DNA from: Streptomyces sp. BA2
Lineage (GTDB): Bacteria > Actinomycetota > Actinomycetes > Streptomycetales > Streptomycetaceae
Direction of reading: 5' to 3'
Length of the DNA stretch: 64,000 bases
NCBI RefSeq assembly: GCF_009769735.1
Contig: NZ_WSRO01000002.1
Location: forward strand, 1,426,001-1,490,000
Shown here: positions 34,456-44,664 of the stretch, in pieces
Layout of the letters: the number at the start of each line of letters is the position of its first letter
Numbering within the stretch: the stretch's first letter is position 1
Translations under genes and position numbers: made by a program
Notes under the pieces: model-generated
The model's input: only the letters and a program-made list of their open reading frames with translations
What the model was told of the DNA's origin: nothing
Databases searched by the model: none

Positions 34456-35483
34456 CCATGAACGCAACGGGGGGCAGGCGCAGGCCGCCGACGATCCACG
34501 ACGTGGCCCGCGAGGCCGGCGTCTCGCGCGGCACGGTGTCCCGCGTCCTCAACGGCGGGCACTACGTGAGCCCTTCCGCGCAGGAGGCCGTGAACGCGGC
34601 GATCCGCAAGACCGGTTACGTCGTCAACCGCCACGCGCGGTCCCTGATAACCGGACGCTCCGACTCGGTGGGCTTCCTCCTCACCGAACCGCAGGAGCGC
34701 TTCTTCGAAGACCCCAACTTCAATGTCCTGCTGCGGGGTTGCACGCAGGCGCTCGCCGCGCACGACATCCCGCTGCTCCTGATGCTGGCCGGCACCCCGG
34801 ACGAGCGGCGCCGCATCATGCGCTACATCACCGCGGGCCACGTCGACGGGGTGCTCCTCGTCTCCAGCCACTCCGGTGACCCCGTCGCGGACGAGCTGCG
34901 GGAGGCGGGGGTTCCCCTGGTGGCGTGCGGGAAGCCGATCGGCCAGGCGTCCAAGGTGAGCTATGTCGCCGCGGACGACCGGGACGGCGCCCGCGACATG
35001 GTGCGCCATCTCCTCTCCCTCGGGCGGCGCCGCGTCGGCACGGTGACCGGGCCGCTCGACACCCCCGGCGGTGTGGACCGGCTCGCGGGGTACCGGGAGA
35101 TCCTCACCGAGGCGGGGATCGCGGTCGACGAGCGGCTCGTCGTGTCCGGCGACTACAGCCGGGCGGGCGGCGAGGCCGCGGCGACCCGTCTCCTGGACCA
35201 GGCTCCCGACCTGGACGCCGTCTTCGTCGCCTCGGACCTCATGGCGCAGGGCGTCCTCACTGCCCTCCACCGCGCGGGCCGCCGCGTCCCGGAGGACATC
35301 GCGGTCGGCGGTTTCGACGACTCGCCCGCCGCGCTGACCGCCCGCCCCGAGCTGACGACGGTCCGCCAGCCCTGGGACCGCATCAGCGCCGAGATGGTGC
35401 GGGTACTGCTCGCCCAGCTGGGCGGCGAGGACCCGGCCGCGGTCATCCTGCCGACGGAGCTGGTGATACGGGGATCGGCCTGA
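34452..35483 (+). CDS. LacI-family regulator of the galactan locus
   Basis: 343 aa. HTH PTIHDVAREAGVSRGTVSRVLNGG, then a ligand domain with SVGFLLTEPQERFFEDPNF, SYVAADDRDGARDMVRHLL and DAVFVASDLMAQGVL. GTG 34452 overlaps the permease stop (GTGA) with CCGGAG upstream; ATG 34458 is the alternative. Encoded in the importer operon, so it would be induced together with its targets. The TGTGAACGCTCACA site in the divergent control region is the likely target, with a galactose-type inducer inferred from context. Confidence 0.93.
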   Translation: MTMNATGGRRRPPTIHDVAREAGVSRGTVSRVLNGGHYVSPSAQEAVNAAIRKTGYVVNRHARSLITGRSDSVGFLLTEPQERFFEDPNFNVLLRGCTQALAAHDIPLLLMLAGTPDERRRIMRYITAGHVDGVLLVSSHSGDPVADELREAGVPLVACGKPIGQASKVSYVAADDRDGARDMVRHLLSLGRRRVGTVTGPLDTPGGVDRLAGYREILTEAGIAVDERLVVSGDYSRAGGEAAATRLLDQAPDLDAVFVASDLMAQGVLTALHRAGRRVPEDIAVGGFDDSPAALTARPELTTVRQPWDRISAEMVRVLLAQLGGEDPAAVILPTELVIRGSA

Positions 35484-35526
35484 CGTACAAGGACCCTGAC
35501 GTACGAGGACCCTGACGTACGAGGAC
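35479..35526 (+). repeat. 16-bp tandem repeat, three copies
   Basis: Three copies of CCTGACGTAC(A/G)AGGAC in a row. The first copy contains the TGA stop codon of the LacI gene, so the gene's end lies within the array. Confidence 0.9.
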
Positions 35527-35528
35527 GA

Positions 35529-35557
35529 GGCCGCGGAGGGCTCACTCCCCCGCGGCC
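35529..35557 (+). terminator. Terminator of the galactan importer operon
   Basis: GGCCGCGG and GGG pair with CCC and CCGCGGCC (one bulged A), leaving a 6-base loop. It follows directly after the 16-bp repeats and precedes the alditol oxidase ribosome site. Confidence 0.7.
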
Positions 35558-35561
35558 GTGA

Positions 35562-36863
<1,302 letters not shown>

Positions 36864-36881
36864 CCTGGCTATGTGACAACC

Positions 36882-36900
36882 ACGGCCCCTCCGGGGCCGT
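36882..36900 (+). terminator. Terminator after aldO
   Basis: Perfect 8-bp stem ACGGCCCC / GGGGCCGT with a 3-base loop, 18 bp after the stop. Confidence 0.75.
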
Positions 36901-37000
36901 CCTCGGAGTTCCGGCGTAAAATTGGAGCAAACCGGTCAATTCGACCAGGTGTGGCCGAGCGCCCCGCCCGCCGCTCCCGGGCCGAAGGATGGGGAGCGAG

Positions 37001-38077
37001 ATGACCGCGCAGACACGTGACCTCGACCCGGTACGACAGGAGCGGTTCGCGGAGCGGATGGTCGAGGTGCTCAATGACTCCTGCCTGGGATACCTGTGCA
37101 GCCTCGGTCACCGGACGAGGCTGTTCGACGTGCTGTCCGGCCTGCCGCCGGCCACCAGCGAGCGGATCGCCGAGGCCGCGGGCCTGGATGAACGCTACGT
37201 ACGGGAGTGGCTCGGCGGGATGACCGTGGGCGGCTTCGTCGAGTACGCCCCGGAGGACGGCACGTACTGGCTGCCGCCCGAACATGCCGCCTCCCTCGTC
37301 CGGGCCGCCGGTCCCGACAACATGGCCTCCTTCATGCAGGACCTCGCCCTGTTGGGCATCGTCGAGGATCAGGTCCTCGAGTCGTTCCACAAGGGCGGCG
37401 GCGTGCCGTACTCGTCCTATCCCCGCTTCCAGGAGCTCCAGGCCGAGGAGACTGCGCGGGTGTACGACGCCGCCCTGGTGGACGGCATCGTCCCGGTGGC
37501 ACCCGGCCTCCCGGAGCGGCTGCGTGAAGGCATCGACGTGCTGGACGTCGGCACCGGGCAGGGGCATGCGGTGATGGTCCTGGCCAAGGCGTTTCCCGCC
37601 AGCCGCTTCCATGGCGTGGACATGTCCGAGACCGGCATCGCGACGGCTCGCGACGAGGCCGCGCGGCTCGGTCTTGGGAACGTCCGGTTCGACGTGGCGG
37701 ACTCGGCCGAATTGACCGGCTCCTACGACCTGATCACCGCCTTCGACGTGATCCATGACCTGGCCCGCCCGGCGCGCACTCTGTCGGCGATCGCCGATGC
37801 CCTGCGCGACGACGGGGTGTTCCTGATGGGGGACATCGCGGCATCGAGCAAGCTGGAGGAGAACCTCGACCATCCGCTGGGCCCCACCCTTTACACCTTC
37901 TCGGTCTTCTACTGCATGACCGTCTCCCTCGGCGAGGGCGGCGCCGGCCTCGGCACGGTGTGGGGCAGGCAGACTGCCCTGCGCATGCTGGCCGAGGCCG
38001 GATTCGACGACGTCGACGTCCGCCAGGTCGAGGGCGACATCCTCAACGTCTACTACGTGGCACGACAGGGACGCTGA
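37001..38077 (+). CDS. SAM-dependent methyltransferase, Rv2258c-like
   Basis: 358 aa. An N-terminal winged-helix/dimerisation part (residues about 1-110; SERIAEAAGLDERYVREWLGGM) precedes a class I methyltransferase domain with motif I VLDVGTGQGHAV, an acidic residue at the end of strand 2 in FHGVDMSE, and AFDVIHDLARP. This layout matches the Rv2258c family, whose substrates are unknown. ATG 37001 is preferred (GGGGAG upstream) over ATG 36989. The last 25 bp overlap the 3' end of the convergent patatin gene. Confidence 0.85.
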   Translation: MTAQTRDLDPVRQERFAERMVEVLNDSCLGYLCSLGHRTRLFDVLSGLPPATSERIAEAAGLDERYVREWLGGMTVGGFVEYAPEDGTYWLPPEHAASLVRAAGPDNMASFMQDLALLGIVEDQVLESFHKGGGVPYSSYPRFQELQAEETARVYDAALVDGIVPVAPGLPERLREGIDVLDVGTGQGHAVMVLAKAFPASRFHGVDMSETGIATARDEAARLGLGNVRFDVADSAELTGSYDLITAFDVIHDLARPARTLSAIADALRDDGVFLMGDIAASSKLEENLDHPLGPTLYTFSVFYCMTVSLGEGGAGLGTVWGRQTALRMLAEAGFDDVDVRQVEGDILNVYYVARQGR

Positions 38078-41046
38078 TACGTTACCGCTGCTGTGCTCAT
38101 GTGATGGCCGAGGGCACGGTAGGCGTTGAACTGGGCGTGGTCGAACCACTGGTCGAACGTGCTCTGCCGAGGAAAGACCTTCTCCTCCAAGGCGTAGCTC
38201 AACAGTTCGTAGTCCATGTCGCGCGTGAGGTTCGCCTTGACAACGATGATCTTCCCCTCGGTGAAGCGCTCCTCACCGTCCGGGAATTCGATGCTCTCCG
38301 GGTAGGTGACGTCCCCGGTCACGACACAGCTCGCGGAGAGCCGGGCGTTCAGGGCGGACATGGGTTCCTCGGGCCGGATCGGGACGGCGCTGCCCGGCAC
38401 GAGCCTGAGGATCTCTTCCTGGTCGAACTTGATGACCACGCCGAGGTCTTCGTAAGCCAGGGTCACCGCCTGGGCCAGGGTGGTGGCCAGAGGGGGTGTG
38501 TCTCCACTGGAGTCGATCACGTAGATCGTCCGGCAGCGCAGCCGGAGCATTTCGACAAGACCGAGATTGTCGAAGTGCCCGCCGTCGGTGCACAGCAGCA
38601 GAGGGCTCGTGTCCGAGTACCGGCCCACCAGTTCCTGCACCTGATATCGCAGCCGCCGTACCCGTGGCAGCCGGGGCATGATCCAGTCGGGACCGTGCCG
38701 TGCCACCTCGGCCAGATAGGCGGGGTTGGGCACCCAGGTGCCCAACCGAAGGTTCGACAGCGCGAGCAGCCGCTCGAAGGCCATCGTCTGCGTGCCCATG
38801 GCTGAGGCGAAAGCGGCTCCGGACACGGCCATGGCGGACTGCACGGTGAGGTCCCGGCGAATCAGTGGATGCGCTGTCTTCTCCATCGTGTCCGTGCGCA
38901 CCCAGCCGGTGTCGGGCCCGCCGATGTAGTCGGAGGCAAAGGTGAAGGGGACCGCGGGACGGCCCGGTGCCGTGCGGTTGCGCAACGAAACGGCGGCGGA
39001 GGCAGCGAAGATGACCTGCGGGAATCGTCCCCTCCGCGCACTGCCGTCCACCTGCTTCGCATGGGTGCTCAATTGGGTCGATTCGGCGTTGTAGTCGTAC
39101 GGCAGCACGCCCACAGAACCCTCAGGGGTGTCCTTGAGCACCGCGCGTCGTACGGCGAACGCGCCGGCGAGCCGACGCCGGTAGAAGGGATGCAGGCTGA
39201 AAGTGGTCTGGTCGATCACGAACGGGAGGATGAGCAGGGCGACCGGCAGGGACACCTTCCATCCCCTGTGCCAGTCGTCGGCGTAGACGGCGGTCCACGC
39301 GAGGAGAGCGAGGCCGAAGAAGCCGACCAGGAACAGCGTCAGCCAGCTGATGATCACCTTCAGCCAACCGCCGCTGCCCTGGAAGCTGATGACATTGCCG
39401 GACCCGCCGAACAGACCGGCCTTCTCACCGTCCGGCTTCACCTTCTTCACCTGCCGGTGGACCGCGGTGAACACCGATGCCACCGCGGTTGCCGCCGCGG
39501 CGAGCGCGCCGAGCAGGGACACCCCGACCGGTGACCTCCCGGTGTCGCCCTCGGGCAGGAACGGCTGAACCTGAGCCAGCCAGGCGAAGAACCAGATCAC
39601 AGCAGGAATGACCACCGTGTACGCGGCGATCGTCAGCGCGAGGACCACGAGCGCCTTCACGGTGCTCCGCACCCACTCCTGGCGTGACTCTCCGTCGGCC
39701 GCCCGGAGCACGGCACCCACCACGGACACCGCGGCGGCCAGTCCGAGGACGCCGAGAAGGGGAATCCATACGTGCTCGTAGAGCTTCAGACCCGGGATGC
39801 CCTTTCCCTCGGCGGGGCGGAACTGCTCAAGTTCCGTTACGGGGACGAGCCCGTAGAGGCAGTTCAGGAACAGGCCGGCCACGGCGAACGCCAGGGTCAG
39901 CATGCCGAGGGAGACGAGCAGTCCCCGCAGCACTGTGCCCAGGGTGAGCAGCAGTTCCAGGGGGCCGTCCGCGAGGTACTTCGCGTGCCGGCGGATGTGG
40001 TCCTCCTCGGGACTGCCCGGGGCGAACGCGTCCTCGGGTTCCGCCAGGTCCGCCCGTGCGAGTGGATCGCCCCGCCGGTCTTCGGGTTGCTGCTCGGTGA
40101 GTGCCAACTGGAAGGCTCCTGCGGTGTAGCCGCCGCCCGACACGGACACCAGATACCGCGCCTGATCCAGTACGCCCCTTTCCCTCAAGGCCTGAAGAGC
40201 GCCAAGGGTCACCGAGGCCGAACGGATGCCACCGCCGGAGACACAGATACCTACCTCTGCCGCTTCCCGGCCGGGGAGCAGCAACGCCCTTGTCCGCCAG
40301 CGGGACTTGGCGCTGCCATCGGGCTTCTCCGGCAAGGGGCGGGCGGACCAGTCGGGCAGGGGCGTTGAGGCGTGCGGTGCCGCGGGCGGAGCGATGATGT
40401 CCGGCCTGTCGTCGCCGTTCTCCGTCCCCTTGGCCATGCCGTACGCGCTGCGTACGAGGGCACGCGGACGACGCTTTTCCGCACTCTTCACCCGAGCCTT
40501 CCCCAAGAACCGGCGGGAGATGAGAGTGGCGGCGATCCACAGAGCACACGCGGCCAAGGGGATGGCGAGAGCCCACTTCACCAGGGCACAGTAGGCCGCC
40601 CACTGGAGGTGGCCGGCCGGATCGCCGTCGGAGAGCCGGTTGAGCGCCCTGTAGAGGAAAACGTTCTCAGCGACGTCCGCCGCCGCCATCACCACGGTGG
40701 CACCGAGCGCGCGGACAGCGAGCCTCCGTGACACCGGGAGGTAGAGATACAGGGCGCCGAATCCGAACACCGCGAGCAGCAGAAACGTGTAGCCGGGGGT
40801 GATCAGAGACCAGTCGAACAACAACCCGTCTTTGAACTCATCGACGCGGCCCCCCACAATCGCGCTGGCCCTCTTCGTGCCGGCCGCCACCTGCAGCGAG
40901 ACCTCCTCGTGCGCTTCGGGTCGGTCCCGGCCCCAGAACGGGTTCACCAACGCCAGCGTGCCGACGATGACAAGCCCGCCCCAGCACAGCCACGGGGCCC
41001 AAGGTGGATTCTCTCGTGAGGGAAGCTGCTCCTGCACAGACGACAT
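38053..41046 (-). CDS. Giant multi-pass membrane patatin-like phospholipase
   Basis: 997 aa. Three membrane helices near the N-terminus (WLCWGGLVIVGTLALVNPFW, GYTFLLLAVFGFGALYLYL and a third at about 150-170) precede the first part of a patatin domain: oxyanion glycine-rich loop ICVSGGGIRSASVTLGAL and probable nucleophile Ser303 in VSVSGGGYTAG. A large insert (about residues 370-640) contains six or more membrane segments. The domain then resumes, and the catalytic-dyad Asp821 lies in CTDGGHFDNLGL. The elbow reads SxSGG rather than the usual GxSxG. Expected activity is lipid acyl hydrolysis at the membrane. No strong ribosome site precedes ATG 41046. Physiological role unknown. Confidence 0.82.
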   Translation of the reverse strand: MSSVQEQLPSRENPPWAPWLCWGGLVIVGTLALVNPFWGRDRPEAHEEVSLQVAAGTKRASAIVGGRVDEFKDGLLFDWSLITPGYTFLLLAVFGFGALYLYLPVSRRLAVRALGATVVMAAADVAENVFLYRALNRLSDGDPAGHLQWAAYCALVKWALAIPLAACALWIAATLISRRFLGKARVKSAEKRRPRALVRSAYGMAKGTENGDDRPDIIAPPAAPHASTPLPDWSARPLPEKPDGSAKSRWRTRALLLPGREAAEVGICVSGGGIRSASVTLGALQALRERGVLDQARYLVSVSGGGYTAGAFQLALTEQQPEDRRGDPLARADLAEPEDAFAPGSPEEDHIRRHAKYLADGPLELLLTLGTVLRGLLVSLGMLTLAFAVAGLFLNCLYGLVPVTELEQFRPAEGKGIPGLKLYEHVWIPLLGVLGLAAAVSVVGAVLRAADGESRQEWVRSTVKALVVLALTIAAYTVVIPAVIWFFAWLAQVQPFLPEGDTGRSPVGVSLLGALAAAATAVASVFTAVHRQVKKVKPDGEKAGLFGGSGNVISFQGSGGWLKVIISWLTLFLVGFFGLALLAWTAVYADDWHRGWKVSLPVALLILPFVIDQTTFSLHPFYRRRLAGAFAVRRAVLKDTPEGSVGVLPYDYNAESTQLSTHAKQVDGSARRGRFPQVIFAASAAVSLRNRTAPGRPAVPFTFASDYIGGPDTGWVRTDTMEKTAHPLIRRDLTVQSAMAVSGAAFASAMGTQTMAFERLLALSNLRLGTWVPNPAYLAEVARHGPDWIMPRLPRVRRLRYQVQELVGRYSDTSPLLLCTDGGHFDNLGLVEMLRLRCRTIYVIDSSGDTPPLATTLAQAVTLAYEDLGVVIKFDQEEILRLVPGSAVPIRPEEPMSALNARLSASCVVTGDVTYPESIEFPDGEERFTEGKIIVVKANLTRDMDYELLSYALEEKVFPRQSTFDQWFDHAQFNAYRALGHHMSTAAVTYQRPCRAT

Positions 41047-41077
41047 GAACCAAAGGTAGCGGCAACATCACCCTGAG

Positions 41078-42136
41078 TTATGCATCGGCGACGGGGATGC
41101 AGAAGTCCGGTGTTCCGTCCGGGTTCCAGCCCAGTTTCTGGATGCGGGTGTGGCGGTTGGGGTCGTTCAGGGGGTCGCCGACGATGTCCTTGTACTGGCG
41201 GGCGTGGTAGACGAGGACGTCGGTGCGGCCGTCCTCGGCGACGGTGAAGCAGTTGTGGCCGGGGCCGTACTGCTTGGTCGTGTCGTTGCTGGTGAAGACG
41301 GGCGTCGGCGACTTCGCCCAGGACGCGGGGTCCATGAGATCGCTGCGGGTGTCCGCGGTGAGCAGCCCCAGGCAGTAGTTGAAGTCGGTCGCGGACGCCG
41401 AGTATGAGAGGAAGACGCGGCCGTTGCGCTGGATGACCGACGGGCCTTCGTTCACCTTGAAGCCGACGCACTCCCAGTCGTACTCGGGTGTGGTCAGGCG
41501 TATCTGCGGTCCCGTCAGGGTCCAGGGGCTGGACATGCGGGAAAGGAAGACGCCGGTGTTGTTGTCCATGCCGGGCTCGTACTGCGCCCAGGCGAGGTAG
41601 CGGCTGCCGCGGTGCGTGAAGGTGGTGGCGTCCAGGGAGAAGGTGTCCCAGGCCGTGGTGAGCTGCCCCTTCTCCGTCCAACTCCCCTTGAAGGGATTGG
41701 CGTTGACGTTCTCCAGGACCCAGATGCGGATCTTCCACACGTCGTCGGCGGGGGCCGCGGCGAAGTAGATGTACCACTTGCCGTTGATGTGGTGCAGTTC
41801 CGGCGCCCAGATGTGCGAGGCCATGTCTCCGCTGGTGTGCCGCCGCCAGATGACGGACTCGTCCGCCCGCGTCAGGCCGCGCAGGGTGCGGGAGCGGCGC
41901 AGGATGATGCGGTCGTACTCGGGGGAGGTCGCCGTGAAGTAGTAGTGGCCGTCGGTGTGGCGGCGGATGTGCGGGTCGGCGCGCTGCTCGACGAGCGGGT
42001 TGCGGTAGGCGGCGGCCGCCCGGGGCGCGGCGTGGGCGGGCGCCGCCTGGGCGATGGCCGGTGCGGCGGCGAGGGCGCCGGCGGCCAGCGTTCCTCTCAA
42101 CACGGTTCTGCGGCTGGGTACTTCGCTGTGGCTCAT
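41078..42136 (-). CDS. Secreted GH43 arabinan-active glycosidase (Tat)
   Basis: 352 aa. Tat signal (PSRRTVLRGTLAAGALAAAPA). Single GH43 propeller with base Asp in EQRADPHIR, modulator Asp in FSLDATTFTH and acid Glu in KVNEGPSVIQR, resembling the exo-acting GH43 enzymes such as the one at 8657, but lacking its ricin-B domain. Lies 43 bp downstream of the MFS gene on the same strand, hence probably in its operon and under promoter D, the same operator set as the other arabinan genes. Exo-arabinofuranosidase or exo-arabinanase is most likely; specificity cannot be fixed by reading. Confidence 0.85.
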   Translation of the reverse strand: MSHSEVPSRRTVLRGTLAAGALAAAPAIAQAAPAHAAPRAAAAYRNPLVEQRADPHIRRHTDGHYYFTATSPEYDRIILRRSRTLRGLTRADESVIWRRHTSGDMASHIWAPELHHINGKWYIYFAAAPADDVWKIRIWVLENVNANPFKGSWTEKGQLTTAWDTFSLDATTFTHRGSRYLAWAQYEPGMDNNTGVFLSRMSSPWTLTGPQIRLTTPEYDWECVGFKVNEGPSVIQRNGRVFLSYSASATDFNYCLGLLTADTRSDLMDPASWAKSPTPVFTSNDTTKQYGPGHNCFTVAEDGRTDVLVYHARQYKDIVGDPLNDPNRHTRIQKLGWNPDGTPDFCIPVADA

Positions 42137-42179
42137 GGGGCTCCCTCGGTGGGCGGGTTGGTGGGTGGGGCTGGTCTAT

Positions 42180-43502
42180 CTACGGGATGGACTTCTCCGC
42201 GGCGGAGTGCGCCTCGGGCGTCGGAACGGACGGAGGGGCGGGCGGTGTGCTCAGCGCGCGCCGCAGCAGGGGGACGGCGAGCAGGCCGAGCACGGCGACC
42301 GCGAGGAGGAACAGCAGGCCGGTCAGCGCGCTGCCCGTGGAGTCGACGACCGCCGCGATGCCGAGCGGGCCGAAGCCGCCGCCGAGGTTGCCGACCGCGT
42401 TGACCGCAGCGATGCCGGCGGCCGCGGCGGCGCCCGTCAGGAAGCGCGGGATCAGCGCCCAGAACGCGGGCTGCGCCGCGTATCCGCCCACCGCGGCCGC
42501 GCACAGGCCGAGCATCTGCACGACGGGTGAGCCGAAGAGCGCGGTGACGGTGAACCCGGCGACGGTCAGGCCGAGCATCGCCGCGGTCCACAGATAGGGG
42601 GTGTCGCGGCGCGCCACCAGGCGGGGTACGACGACGAGTCCGGCGGCGACACAGACGTACGGGATGGCGGAGACGAAGCCGACCTCGGTGCTCGTCAGGT
42701 CGCCGAAGCCGTCGATGATGGTGGGCAGCCAGAAGGACAGGCCGTAGGTGGAGAGGGGGAAGGCGAGGAAGAAGACGGCCGCGGTCAGGACGCGTCGGTC
42801 GCGCAGGACCGCGAGCGCGTGCCCCGGCTGTTCGCCCGCCTCCGCACGGTCGGCGGCGAGGGCATCGGTGAGCCACCGGCGCTCATCGGCGGCGAGCCAG
42901 CGCGCCTGCTCCGGTCCCGCGGGCAGCCGGGCGAGGACGACCGGGGCGATGAGCACGGCCGGGATGCCGGTGGCCAGGAAGACCCACTGCCAGCCGGTCA
43001 GGCCCCAGGTCCCGTCGAGGTCCATCAGGGCGCCCATCAGCGGGTTGCCGACGATGAACGAGACGGGCGCGGCGAGCATGAACGCGCCGATGGCGCGGCC
43101 CCGGTGGCTGCCGGGGAACCAGCGGGAGAGGTAGTAGAGCACCCCGGGGAAGAATCCGGCCTCGGCGGCGCCTAGCGCGAACCGGGCCAGGTAGAACTGC
43201 CAGGTGCTCTGCACGAGCGTCGTGGCGATGGTGACGAGGCCCCAGGTCAGCAGGATCCGCGCGATCCAGCGGTGCGCGCCGACGCGGTGCAGCATGAGGT
43301 TGCTCGGCACCTCGAAGAGTGCGTACGCGGTGAAGAAGAAGACCTGGCCGAGGGTGAACGCCGTGGCGCTGACGCCCAGTTCGGCCTGGAGCTCCAGTTT
43401 CGCGAAGCCGACGTTCGAGCGGTCGATGTAGGCGATCACATACAGCAGGCCGAGGAACGGCAGCAGCCGCCACGCGGTCTTCTTGAGCACTCTGCGCTCC
43501 AT
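42180..43502 (-). CDS. MFS transporter, anion:cation symporter (ACS) type
   Basis: 440 aa, twelve predicted membrane helices. Opening RLLPFLGLLYVIAYIDRSNVGFAK and the motif FEVPSNLMLHRVGAHRWIARI are typical of the ACS family (phthalate, tartrate, hexuronate and 4-hydroxyphenylacetate porters). Family knowledge points to an organic acid or sugar acid, whereas its operator (site D) and downstream GH43 gene point to pectin or arabinan products; galacturonate-like substrates would reconcile both, as inference. First gene of an MFS-GH43 pair. Confidence 0.88.
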   Translation of the reverse strand: MERRVLKKTAWRLLPFLGLLYVIAYIDRSNVGFAKLELQAELGVSATAFTLGQVFFFTAYALFEVPSNLMLHRVGAHRWIARILLTWGLVTIATTLVQSTWQFYLARFALGAAEAGFFPGVLYYLSRWFPGSHRGRAIGAFMLAAPVSFIVGNPLMGALMDLDGTWGLTGWQWVFLATGIPAVLIAPVVLARLPAGPEQARWLAADERRWLTDALAADRAEAGEQPGHALAVLRDRRVLTAAVFFLAFPLSTYGLSFWLPTIIDGFGDLTSTEVGFVSAIPYVCVAAGLVVVPRLVARRDTPYLWTAAMLGLTVAGFTVTALFGSPVVQMLGLCAAAVGGYAAQPAFWALIPRFLTGAAAAAGIAAVNAVGNLGGGFGPLGIAAVVDSTGSALTGLLFLLAVAVLGLLAVPLLRRALSTPPAPPSVPTPEAHSAAEKSIP

Positions 43503-43527
43503 GGTGCGAGCGTCCCCTCACGTCGAC

Positions 43528-43562
43528 GTTCGTGATTTCGAACGCCATCTGATACTCCGAAC
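43528..43562 (-). promoter_or_regulatory. Tandem 16-bp operator, site D
   Basis: In transcription orientation: GTTCGGAGTATCAGAT (43547-43562), 3 bp, GTTCGAAATCACGAAC (43528-43543). Spacing 19 bp, 6 bp after the -10 of promoter D. Confidence 0.65.
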
Positions 43563-43568
43563 GCCGAA

Positions 43569-43597
43569 ACGGTAAGGGGGTGTTGGGGCAAGGTCAA
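43569..43597 (-). promoter_or_regulatory. Predicted promoter D (MFS-GH43)
   Basis: Minus strand TTGACC (43592-43597), 17 bp, TACCGT (43569-43574). Same layout as promoters A, B, C and E; about 20 kb from the nearest other copy. Confidence 0.7.
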
Positions 43598-43626
43598 CGG
43601 TTGCGACGAGATACGCCCGGGGGCTC

Positions 43627-44562
43627 TTACTCCGCCTGCCCGAGGGTCCGCCCGAGCACCTCCCCGCACGCCTTGATGTACGCGCTCACCAGCGGGCGGC
43701 GGTCCTCGCCCACGCGCCAGGCCAGGGCGAACCGGCTGGGCGTGATGCCTCGGACCGGGCGCGTGACGACGCCGCCCAGCATGATCAGGGGTGCGTTGCC
43801 CGCCGCCACCAGGCAGACCCCGCGGCCGTCCACCAGCGCCTCGTACGTCTCGTCGGTGCTGGCGATCTCCGCGCCGATGCGGGGCGGGCGGCCCGCGCGG
43901 GCGTCCAGGGCGAGCCAGTAACCCCGCAGCGCGCCCGCACTCTCGGGCAGCGCGAGGAAGGGCTCGTCGACGAGATCGGCGAAGTCGACCTCGTCCTGGC
44001 CCGCGAGGCGGTGCGTCTCGGGCAGGGCCACATGACGCGGCTCCTCGGCGACCACCACCCACGCGTAGCGCTCCGGGTCGGGAAGTGGCAGCCAGACGAA
44101 AGCCACGTCCGCCGTGCCGTCCGCGAGCCCCGCACTCGCGTCCTGCCAACTCACCTGCTTCAGCCGGACCGTGGCCTCCGGCCTGGCCTCGCCGAAGCGG
44201 GACCGCACCGCCGGGAGGAGTCCGCCACGGGCCGGTCGCGTACTCATGCCCACGCAGAGCGAGGCCCGCTCATCGGACTTCGCGCGCTCCACCGCTTCGC
44301 AAGCCACCTGCCAGGTGTCAAGCAGCTGTTGGGCGTGCGGCAGAAGGGCCGTACCCGTGGAAGTGAGCCGCACACCGCGGTGGTCCCGCACGAACAGCTC
44401 GGCGCCCAGCTGGCGTTCCAGCGCCCGTATCTGCTTGCTCAGTGCGGGCTGCGAGACGAAGAGCCGCTCGGCGGCCCGCGTGAAGTGCAACTCCCGTGCC
44501 ACCGCGACGAAATAGCGTAGATCCCTGCTGTGTACGTCCCTGCCGTGAAGGTCCATAACCAT
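43627..44562 (-). CDS. LysR-family transcriptional regulator
   Basis: 311 aa. N-terminal HTH LRYFVAVARELHFTRAAERLFVSQPALSKQIRALE-type segment, then a periplasmic-binding-like effector domain (SWQDASAGLADGTADVAFVWLPLP, EEPRHVALPETHRLAG). ATG 44562 gives MVMDL; ATG 44556 is the alternative and neither has a strong ribosome site. Divergent from the SDR gene with about 100 bp between, the usual LysR arrangement, so it probably controls that gene in response to the SDR substrate or product. Confidence 0.93.
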   Translation of the reverse strand: MVMDLHGRDVHSRDLRYFVAVARELHFTRAAERLFVSQPALSKQIRALERQLGAELFVRDHRGVRLTSTGTALLPHAQQLLDTWQVACEAVERAKSDERASLCVGMSTRPARGGLLPAVRSRFGEARPEATVRLKQVSWQDASAGLADGTADVAFVWLPLPDPERYAWVVVAEEPRHVALPETHRLAGQDEVDFADLVDEPFLALPESAGALRGYWLALDARAGRPPRIGAEIASTDETYEALVDGRGVCLVAAGNAPLIMLGGVVTRPVRGITPSRFALAWRVGEDRRPLVSAYIKACGEVLGRTLGQAE

Positions 44563-44664
44563 CAGCTATCACGTCAGGTCTTGGACGGGCCACCCGATTC
44601 TGCCGCAGGCTGATCCACACAGCCGGAGACGAATGAACCGGCCGCCACCTCAAGGGAGTTCGTG

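Noticed and set aside
38053..41046. Patatin considered as an anti-phage effector such as a CBASS phospholipase.
   Set aside because: No nucleotidyltransferase, sensor, or other defence gene lies next to it, and the large polytopic architecture differs from CapV-type effectors.
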